Notes under the pieces: generated by a model | The model's input: only the letters and a program-made list of their open reading frames with translations | Databases searched by the model: none | What the model was told of the DNA's origin: nothing | Part shown: positions 12,556 through 18,894 of the stretch, piece by piece | Numbering within the stretch: position 1 is the first letter of the stretch | Layout of the letters: the number at the start of each line of letters is the position of its first letter | Translations under genes and position numbers: made by a program | NCBI GenBank assembly: GCA_029551925.1 | Contig: JAKPEO010000014.1 | Location: 1-20,641, forward strand | DNA: 20,641 nucleotides | Direction of reading: 5' to 3' | DNA from: a bacterium | Lineage (GTDB): Bacteria; JAGOBX01

Positions 12556-13350
12556 ATGACCAGCGATAAAATAATAACATTAACAACAGATTTCGGCGGC
12601 TCTGAAATTTATGCGGCATTAGTAAAATCAGTTATTTGGCGTATTTCAAAAACTGCGAAAATTATTGATGTAACTCATTCATTAAATGCCTTTGATATTT
12701 TAAGCGCAAATTATTTTTTATATAGTTTGCTTAACAATTTTCCAAAAAACACAATACATATAGTTTCCGTTGATTCTAAAAATTGCGATGCCAATAAAGA
12801 AATAATAATTATTAAAATTAACGAGCAATATGTAATTTGCGCAAACAATGGCATTGCGACATTAGCGCTGCAAAATTTCACTAATTATTCAGCGTATAAA
12901 TTATCGCTAAAAAATATAGCAAAACTAACCAAAACCGACCTTTGTATAAATTTTTTAGCGCGTGATGCTATTGCCGTAGCAGCCGGCATTTTAGCAAACA
13001 ACAGAAAAAAAATATTTGAAATTACAGATAAAAATAAAATTGAAATAATAGAACTAAAAGAATTAAAAGTAATCAAACGAGATAATTGCGTAAAATGTAT
13101 AGTTGTTCATATAGATAAATTCGGCAATATAATCACAAATTATAAAATTCCAAAAAACGATTTTTTTAAAATTCAGCATTTAAAAATAAAGAATCTGAAA
13201 ATCAGCGAAAAAGCAGAAACATATAATGAAATCAAAAAAATAGCGATGTTAATAGGCGATTCAGGATTATTAGAAATTTCCGCGAGTTATAAAAAAGCAT
13301 CAAAATTATTAAAATCAAATATAGGCGATAGTATTGAAATTTTTTATTAA
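12556..13350 (+). CDS. Divergent SAM hydroxide adenosyltransferase family (DUF62) protein
   Basis: Typical members hydrolyse S-adenosylmethionine to adenosine and methionine and are related to fluorinases. The 264-residue protein keeps the fold signatures: TDFG (11-14), DVTH (38-41), VD (72-73), DKFGNIITN (187-195) and IGDSGLLEIS (233-242). The active-site segments are altered: the usual VDPGVGT-R is VDSKNCDANK, the usual APDNG is CANNG (95-99), and the usual TFHGRD is NFLARD (132-137). Of the reported Asp-Arg-His triad only the Asp is clearly kept. It may be catalytically altered or bind a different ligand. No Shine-Dalgarno sequence precedes the ATG, which lies 31 bases after gpsA, probably in the same transcript. 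Family membership is firm; activity is doubtful. Confidence 0.8.
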   Translation: MTSDKIITLTTDFGGSEIYAALVKSVIWRISKTAKIIDVTHSLNAFDILSANYFLYSLLNNFPKNTIHIVSVDSKNCDANKEIIIIKINEQYVICANNGIATLALQNFTNYSAYKLSLKNIAKLTKTDLCINFLARDAIAVAAGILANNRKKIFEITDKNKIEIIELKELKVIKRDNCVKCIVVHIDKFGNIITNYKIPKNDFFKIQHLKIKNLKISEKAETYNEIKKIAMLIGDSGLLEISASYKKASKLLKSNIGDSIEIFY

Positions 13351-13428
13351 AATTATTTTTTTAATTGTTTTTTTCTTAAAACTAAATAAAATACTTCAAA
13401 ATATAAATAATAAAGGGGGCGGTATTTA

Positions 13429-13926
13429 ATGTTTAGGTATCAGGAAGAAATCCTTGCTAATGAAATCAAAAGCATTGTCGAGAAATACGGTAATAAGCGC
13501 GAGAATTTATTGCGAATTTTACAAGAACTTAATGATAAATATAACTATTTATCAGAACAAGTTTTACAAAATGTCGCGAGTTGTTTAAAAATCAGTCCTT
13601 CGGAGGTTTATGGTGTAGCGACATTCTACTCGTTTTTAAATACTAAACCTAAAGGAAAATATGTAATTCGCGTATGCAAAACGATAGTTTGTGATTTAAA
13701 CGGCAAAGATAAAATAATCAATACAATTGAAAATGAATTAGGAATAAAAGTTGGTGAAACAACAAAAGACGGATTATTCACATTAGAATATACAAATTGT
13801 ATGGGAATGTGCAATCAAGGTCCGGCAATGTTAATTAATAATGACATTTATTATAATCTGGACCCTGAAAAAGTTGTTGAGATAATAGAAAAATATGCAA
13901 GAGGAGGCGATAGCAATGTTGATTGA
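13429..13926 (+). CDS. hydC: NADH-linked [FeFe]-hydrogenase subunit C (NuoE-like, thioredoxin-like 2Fe-2S)
   Basis: This is the small electron-transfer subunit of the soluble HydABC hydrogenase, homologous to NuoE of complex I. The 165-residue length is typical. A helical N-terminal half ends in YGVATFYSFL (61-70). The thioredoxin-like half carries the 2Fe-2S ligands C83, C88 (CKTIVC) and C124, C128 (CMGMC). A strong ribosome binding site (ggggg, 13415-13419) lies ahead of the ATG. It is the first gene of the operon: its stop TGA overlaps the start of hydB by 11 bases, so the two are probably translationally coupled. The 78-bp gap upstream is AT-rich; I do not see a convincing promoter in it. 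Confidence 0.93.
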   Translation: MFRYQEEILANEIKSIVEKYGNKRENLLRILQELNDKYNYLSEQVLQNVASCLKISPSEVYGVATFYSFLNTKPKGKYVIRVCKTIVCDLNGKDKIINTIENELGIKVGETTKDGLFTLEYTNCMGMCNQGPAMLINNDIYYNLDPEKVVEIIEKYARGGDSNVD

Positions 13927-15106
13927 TAGCAAAAAGCAAATATTATTTTCTGAATTTACACCCGGCTATGGTTTGAGTATAGCGTTAAAAATGTCGCCAG
14001 AAAAAATCATTGATATAATGATTCGTTCTACATTGCGCGGGCGCGGCGGCGCTGGATTTCCAACAGGTCTGAAATGGCAAGCGACAGCAAAAGCGCAAAA
14101 GACTCCAAAGTATATAGTATGCAATGCTGACGAAGGCGAGCCAGGCACATTTAAAGATAGAATATTATTGTCTGATTATTCCGAAAAATTATTTGAAGGT
14201 ATGACTATCGCAGGCAAAGCGGTCGGTTCTAATAAAGGCATAGTTTATTTACGCGGCGAATACAGATATTTATTAAAGAAATTAGACAAGGTATTAAATA
14301 GATTAAGAAAAATCGGATATTTAGGCAAAAATATTTTAAATAGCGGTTTTGATTTTGATATTGAAATAGTATTAGGGTCTGGTGCGTATATTTGTGGCGA
14401 AGAAACAGCGTTAATAGAATCGCTCGAAGGCAATCGCGGCGAAGCGCGCAATAAACCCCCATTTCCAACAGACGAAGGATATTTAGGTTGTCCTACTGTT
14501 GTTAATAATGTTGAAACATTCAGTTATGTGCCGTATATAATAAATAAAGGCGCAGATTGGTTTATGGAGATAGGCACGGAAAAATCTAAGGGCTCGAAAT
14601 TATTTAGTATTTCAGGAGATGTAAAATTTCCCGGAGTATATGAATTACCATTTGGCGTATCTATTGCTGAAATATTGGAATTAGTAGGAGCACGCGATAC
14701 AAAAGCAGTGCAAGTTGGCGGTGCATCCGGTATTTGCATTTCAAAAAAAGATTTTGACAAACCGCTGGCATTTGAAAGTTTACCGCCCGGCGGCTCAATA
14801 ATAGTATTTAATAAATCACGCGATATGCTAAAAGTTTTGAAAAATTTCATTGAATTTTTTGTTGAAGAATCTTGCGGACAATGCACGCCTTGCAGAGAGG
14901 GGAATTATCGGTTATTAGAAGCGGTAGAAAAATTAGAGCGCGGAGAATGCTCGATAAATTATTTAAAAGTATTAAGAAAATTAGCCGAATCAATGAAATA
15001 CACATCAAAATGCGGATTAGGGCAGACCTCGCCAAATGCGTTTTTATCAATTATAGACAATTTCAAAGGCGAGATATTAGCAAGACCGAAAAAGGTTAAT
15101 GATTAA
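13916..15106 (+). CDS. hydB: NADH-linked [FeFe]-hydrogenase subunit B (NuoF-like flavoprotein), compact form
   Basis: The subunit binds FMN and NAD(H) and passes electrons between the nucleotide and the iron-sulfur chain. The start at 13916 is preferred because gaggagg (13901-13907) lies eight bases before it; an ATG 21 bases earlier has no such site. The resulting 396 residues hold GRGGAGFPTGLKW (42-54), NADEGEPGTFKDR (70-82), GAYICGEETALIESLEG (156-172), an SLBB-like region, and a 4Fe-4S site with C320, C323, C326 (ESCGQCTPCREG) and C366. It is much shorter than the HydB of Thermotoga-type bifurcating enzymes: the N-terminal 2Fe-2S thioredoxin-like domain and the C-terminal two-4Fe-4S domain are both absent. 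The frame is intact, so this is a real short form, not a truncation. Confidence 0.93.
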   Translation: MLIDSKKQILFSEFTPGYGLSIALKMSPEKIIDIMIRSTLRGRGGAGFPTGLKWQATAKAQKTPKYIVCNADEGEPGTFKDRILLSDYSEKLFEGMTIAGKAVGSNKGIVYLRGEYRYLLKKLDKVLNRLRKIGYLGKNILNSGFDFDIEIVLGSGAYICGEETALIESLEGNRGEARNKPPFPTDEGYLGCPTVVNNVETFSYVPYIINKGADWFMEIGTEKSKGSKLFSISGDVKFPGVYELPFGVSIAEILELVGARDTKAVQVGGASGICISKKDFDKPLAFESLPPGGSIIVFNKSRDMLKVLKNFIEFFVEESCGQCTPCREGNYRLLEAVEKLERGECSINYLKVLRKLAESMKYTSKCGLGQTSPNAFLSIIDNFKGEILARPKKVND

Positions 15107-15134
15107 TTTTGAAAAAAACGGAGGATAAAATTTT

Positions 15135-17045
15135 ATGGCTAATAAAGATACAAAAAAAACGAAAAAAGAAAAAGAACAAAAATCAGCGGAAAAACTGAAT
15201 TTAGCGCAGTGCTCGAACGCAGCGTGCGGCGCCGGCTCTGGCAAAGAGCGAAAATTAACAGGTGAAAAAATCAAAGTAACAATTAACGATAAAGAATTAG
15301 AAGTAGATAAAGGGCTCACTATATTAGAAGCAGCGCGCAAACATAATATTCATATACCGAGTTTGTGTTATCATGAGGACTTATGCGTAGCTGGTATTTG
15401 TCGTGTATGCGTAGTAGAAATAGAAGGTGAACGCACATTAAAAACAGCGTGCACCTATGTTGTTGACCGTCCGATAAAAATAAAAACATCATCTGAAAAA
15501 GTCCGCAAAGCTCGAAAATTTGTATTAGAATTAATGCTTGCAAATCATTTTGGCGAATGTTATTCTTGTTTCAGGAATTTGAATTGCGAATTGCAAAAAT
15601 TAGCGCAGGAATATGGTATTGACCAATTGCGTTTTGGTCATGTAACAACGCCGCGCTATAAAGTAGATAAATCATCATATGCTGTTGTACGCGATAAAGA
15701 TAAATGTATATTATGCAAAAGATGCATACGCACTTGCGTAGATTTACAAGAAGTAGGAGTTTTAGAAGCGGCAAACCGCGGAATAGATACAAAAGTGCAA
15801 ACATTTTTTGATAAGCCATTAGCGGAAGTAGTATGTATTAATTGCGGGCAGTGTATCAATCGCTGTCCTACTTCAGCATTAAGAGCGAACGACCCAACTG
15901 AACAAGTATGGGAAGCGATAGACGACCCAAACAAAATAGTTATAATTCAGACAGCGCCATCACCGCGGGCGGCAATCGGCGAGTTGTTCGGATTGCCAGC
16001 AGGTACGAGCGTCACAAAAAAATTAAATACAGCATTAAGAATGCTCGGTTTTGATAAAGTATTTGACACTAATTTCACAGCGGATTTAACCATAATGGAA
16101 GAAGGCACGGAATTTTTAACGCGAGTAAAAGAAGTATTAGTCAATAAAAACAAAAAAGTTAAATTGCCGATGTTTACTTCCTGCTGTCCAGGTTGGGTAA
16201 AATACGCTGAGCATTTTTATCCTGAAATATTAGATAATCTTTCTACTTGCAAGAGTCCGCAGCAGATGTTTGGCGCAATATTAAAAACATATTACGCTGA
16301 AAAAACCGGAGTAGATCCAGCAAAAATAGTTACAGTCGCATTAATGCCGTGCTCTGCAAAAAAATTTGAATGCAATCGTCCTGAAATGAAATCAAGCGGT
16401 TATAAAGATGTAGATTACGGCTTAACTACGCGTGAATTGGCGCAAATGATAAAAGAAGCAGGTATTAATTTACCGGAATTAACAGAAAGCGATTTTGACC
16501 ATCCGTTAGGATTAGGTTCTGGCGCGGGGTTGATTTTTGGAGCAACTGGCGGAGTTATGGAAGCGGCGCTGCGAACAGTATATGAAATAGTAACTGGTCG
16601 CGAAGTGCCATTTAAAAACTTAGATATTATGCCAGTGCGCGGTATGGAATGGATACGCGAAGCAGTTATAAAATTTGAAAAAGTAAAACCAGAATATAAA
16701 TTTTTAGAAGGCGCAGAAGTAAAAATAGCAGTAGCGCACGGCACAGCAAACGCAAAAAAAATTGTAGATGAAATATTAGCCGGCAGAGGGTTCTGGCATT
16801 TTATTGAAATTATGGCGTGCCCGGGCGGTTGTTTAGGCGGCGGCGGCCAGCCGATACCTACAAATTTAGAAATACGCGAAGCGCGCGCAAGAGCAATTTA
16901 TTCTGAAGATGAAGCATTAGCGCTCCGTAAATCTCATGAAAATCCTGAAATTTTACAAATTTATAAAGAATACTTCGGTGAACCGAATAGTCATAAAGCG
17001 CATAAATTATTACATACGCATTATACGCCGCGCGGAAGATATTAA
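15135..17045 (+). CDS. hydA: [FeFe]-hydrogenase catalytic subunit A
   Basis: The subunit makes or oxidises H2 at the H-cluster. The 636 residues start with a lysine-rich extension (1-45) containing C26 and C31. Then come a 2Fe-2S domain (C78, C89, C92, C106), the His-ligated cluster (H138, C142, C145, C151) and two 4Fe-4S sites (C191, C194, C197, C201; C234, C237, C240, C244). The H-cluster motifs are all intact: TSCCPGW (348-354), MPCSAKKFE (404-412) and ACPGGCLGGGG (561-571). The C-terminal small-subunit-like tail ends LLHTHY, as in other multimeric hydrogenases. A ribosome binding site (ggagg, 15120-15124) sits ahead of the ATG, 28 bases after hydB. Maturation genes hydEFG are not in the window. 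The cytoplasmic HydABC assignment is strong. Confidence 0.96.
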   Translation: MANKDTKKTKKEKEQKSAEKLNLAQCSNAACGAGSGKERKLTGEKIKVTINDKELEVDKGLTILEAARKHNIHIPSLCYHEDLCVAGICRVCVVEIEGERTLKTACTYVVDRPIKIKTSSEKVRKARKFVLELMLANHFGECYSCFRNLNCELQKLAQEYGIDQLRFGHVTTPRYKVDKSSYAVVRDKDKCILCKRCIRTCVDLQEVGVLEAANRGIDTKVQTFFDKPLAEVVCINCGQCINRCPTSALRANDPTEQVWEAIDDPNKIVIIQTAPSPRAAIGELFGLPAGTSVTKKLNTALRMLGFDKVFDTNFTADLTIMEEGTEFLTRVKEVLVNKNKKVKLPMFTSCCPGWVKYAEHFYPEILDNLSTCKSPQQMFGAILKTYYAEKTGVDPAKIVTVALMPCSAKKFECNRPEMKSSGYKDVDYGLTTRELAQMIKEAGINLPELTESDFDHPLGLGSGAGLIFGATGGVMEAALRTVYEIVTGREVPFKNLDIMPVRGMEWIREAVIKFEKVKPEYKFLEGAEVKIAVAHGTANAKKIVDEILAGRGFWHFIEIMACPGGCLGGGGQPIPTNLEIREARARAIYSEDEALALRKSHENPEILQIYKEYFGEPNSHKAHKLLHTHYTPRGRY

Positions 17046-17122
17046 AAAAATAGCGCTGATTTATTAGCGTTTAAAAAAAATTGTAAAAATGCTTTGGCAT
17101 TAATGTGCTGTTTTATTTAATA

Positions 17123-17160
17123 CATTTGCGTATTTGCGCAATTGCGCAAATACGCAAATG
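17123..17160. repeat. Perfect 38-bp palindrome between hydA and the cyclase gene
   Basis: All 19 base pairs match, with no spacer, around the centre gcgcaattgcgc. Each arm itself contains TTTGCG twice. Neither strand has a T-run after it, so it does not look like an intrinsic terminator. It may be a dimeric protein's binding site, an mRNA-stabilising hairpin for the hydrogenase transcript, or a cruciform-forming repeat. The rest of 17046-17262 is AT-rich and shows nothing else except the cyclase ribosome binding site. Confidence 0.9.
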
Positions 17161-17262
17161 ATATTATTAGTCATCAAACAAAAAAAATACAAATTGCTGA
17201 TAAATTACCTTAATATTTTAATTTGGATTTAATAAAAAAAATAGAGGAGGTATTTTTTAATT

Positions 17263-18051
17263 ATGAAAATAAAAATGTATGATTTAACACAAAGATTGAG
17301 CGTGCATACTCCGCCCTGGCCAAGTTATGTGCCTTTGCAAGTTCAATATTTCAAAAGACTAGCAGGCGCTCATATGGGGCAGGGCGCAAATGGTCAAATA
17401 ATTACTACAAGTAATCATGTAGGCACGCATATGGACGGTGAAATACATTTTTGCGCTAATGGCAGAACAATCGGCGATGTGCCGCTTGAAGAATGGTGCG
17501 GAGACGGAGTAGTTGTAGATATTTCAGATGCTGTCGGTGATTATGATTTATATACTCCTAAAATGCTGACTGACCGCGCTGATATAAAAAAAGGCGACAT
17601 TCTAATTATTAATACCGGCTATCATAGATACGGTTGGGATCAACCAGAAGCAGATGAAGTGAGGTATATGGTAAAACATCCTGGTCCTTCACCTGATTTT
17701 GCAGAATGGGCACTTGATATGAAATTCAAATGGATTGGCGTTGACTGCGGAAGCGCGGACCATCCGATGAATACAATTCTGCGCACTTGGCATCCAAAAT
17801 TATTCGCAGAAGCAGAAAAAAAACTAAAAGAAAAATATTGCAAAACTTGGGATGAAATGTTCCCATTAGATAAATTTTATCAAGTTATGCATTTAAAATT
17901 ATTTCCAAAAGGATTAGTGCACGCTGAAAATATCGGCGGCGATATTGATTTATTGAAAAATAAAAGAGTATGGATCGGCGCGTTTTTATGGCGCGCAATT
18001 GAATTAGAATCCTGTATCGGCAGATTTGTCGCATTTGAATTTGAAAATTAA
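17263..18051 (+). CDS. Cyclase-family metal-dependent hydrolase (kynurenine formamidase-like fold)
   Basis: The 262-residue protein carries the family signature HVGTHMDGEIHF (52-63), in which H52, H56 and D58 are the expected metal ligands and H62 a likely catalytic residue. A second conserved patch reads HAENIGGDI (220-228). Family members open amides or lactones (kynurenine formamidase, isatin hydrolase) or act on related cyclic substrates; this sequence does not show which. There is no signal peptide, so it is probably cytoplasmic. Ribosome binding site gaggagg (17244-17250) lies 12 bases before the ATG. It stands alone between two long palindromes and need not belong to the hydrogenase operon. 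The substrate is unknown. Confidence 0.85.
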   Translation: MKIKMYDLTQRLSVHTPPWPSYVPLQVQYFKRLAGAHMGQGANGQIITTSNHVGTHMDGEIHFCANGRTIGDVPLEEWCGDGVVVDISDAVGDYDLYTPKMLTDRADIKKGDILIINTGYHRYGWDQPEADEVRYMVKHPGPSPDFAEWALDMKFKWIGVDCGSADHPMNTILRTWHPKLFAEAEKKLKEKYCKTWDEMFPLDKFYQVMHLKLFPKGLVHAENIGGDIDLLKNKRVWIGAFLWRAIELESCIGRFVAFEFEN

Positions 18052-18060
18052 AAAAATAAT

Positions 18061-18102
18061 TCAATACCGCAAGTTTAGAAATTTCTAAACTTGCGGTATT
18101 GA
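18061..18102. repeat. Perfect 42-bp palindrome after the cyclase gene
   Basis: All 21 base pairs match around the centre agaaatttct. It begins 10 bases after the cyclase stop codon. On the plus strand it is followed by ttgctaaaaaaaa, not a T-run, so it is not a standard terminator for the cyclase. On the minus strand ATTATTTTTTT follows, so it could stop antisense transcription. It may instead stabilise the 3' end of the mRNA. Confidence 0.9.
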
Positions 18103-18162
18103 TTGCTAAAAAAAACGCAAAAATTTATTTTGCATTTTGCGCTCTAATACCAAAATAAAAAC

Positions 18163-18190
18163 TTGACAAAAATATAAAACGCTATATAAT
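18163..18190 (+). promoter_or_regulatory. Promoter of the response regulator (TTGACA - 16 - TATAAT)
   Basis: Perfect -35 TTGACA (18163-18168) and -10 TATAAT (18185-18190) hexamers are 16 bases apart. The context AAAACTTGACA matches the one at both rRNA promoters. Initiation would be near 18197, giving a leader of about 28 nt with gagg (18216-18219) before the ATG. Confidence 0.75.
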
Positions 18191-18224
18191 AGAAAAAACG
18201 GAAATGTAAGAAAAAGAGGTTTAT

Positions 18225-18815
18225 ATGAAAAATAATAATTCTGAAATACCAAAAGAGGATATTGTAATATCTACACAGGAAGCAGCTAAAAGATGTTGCG
18301 TATCAGCGCGCACAATACGAAACTGGATACAAAATCATAATTTAAAAGCATTTCAAACTGCTGGCGGCCAATACAAATTGCGACTTGTAGATTTAGAAGA
18401 ATTCGTTCGTAAAAATAATATGTTTATGAAGGAAATGAGCGAAGATCTAACAAAAAAGCGAATATTATGCGTAGATGACGAACAAGATATTTTAGATGTA
18501 TTAGAAGTTAATTTAAGCGCTGCTGGTTATTCAATAGAAACAGCGAAAAACGGAATAGAAGCCGGCACAAAAGCAGTAAATTTCAAGCCTGATCTAATGA
18601 TTATTGATATGATGATGCCTGAAATGGACGGATTTGAGACAATCCGATATTTTAAAAATTTTGAGCCGACCAAGAATATCCCAATCATTGCATTAACTTC
18701 GCTTACAAAACTAAATGATATTGAAAAAATATACGAAGCCGGCGCTGATTCATATTTAGCAAAACCTATAAAAATAAAAGAAATCAGCGAAATGATAAAA
18801 AGAATAATAGGTTAA
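18225..18815 (+). CDS. Response regulator: N-terminal excisionase/MerR-like HTH fused to C-terminal receiver domain
   Basis: The 196-residue protein begins with a small DNA-binding domain (about 13-64): STQEAAKRCCVSARTIRNWI is the helix-turn-helix and QYKLRLVDLEEFV the wing and following helix, as in excisionase and MerR-type domains. A linker leads to a CheY-like receiver (about 78-196) with acidic pocket D84-D85, phosphoacceptor D128 in IIDMMMPEMDG, T158-S159 and K180 in LAKP. All residues needed for phosphorylation are kept. The order is the reverse of most transcriptional regulators, which carry the receiver first. No histidine kinase is in view, so it is an orphan here. It has its own strong promoter. 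A nuclease-like gene follows after 79 bases and may be cotranscribed. Confidence 0.9.
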   Translation: MKNNNSEIPKEDIVISTQEAAKRCCVSARTIRNWIQNHNLKAFQTAGGQYKLRLVDLEEFVRKNNMFMKEMSEDLTKKRILCVDDEQDILDVLEVNLSAAGYSIETAKNGIEAGTKAVNFKPDLMIIDMMMPEMDGFETIRYFKNFEPTKNIPIIALTSLTKLNDIEKIYEAGADSYLAKPIKIKEISEMIKRIIG

Positions 18816-18894
18816 AAAAATATTTTTTTTAATTTATTGACGATATTTTTTATTAAAACTTGTCAAATAAAAACAAAAAGGAAGTGTCGGCGTA

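Noticed and set aside
13895-13915. Upstream ATG for hydB giving seven more residues
   Set aside because: It lacks a ribosome binding site, while gaggagg is correctly spaced before the ATG at 13916.
13924-13926. TGA recoded as an amino acid
   Set aside because: TGA ends hydC at the expected length and hydB starts across it; tryptophan is TGG throughout, so the code looks standard.
14524-14886. Antisense frame of 120 codons within hydB, and similar ones within hydA
   Set aside because: The plus-strand genes are unambiguous and the antisense products have no family features.
13429-17045. Complex I (nuoEFG) rather than a hydrogenase
   Set aside because: The third gene has all three H-cluster motifs with their cysteines, and no membrane subunit genes follow.
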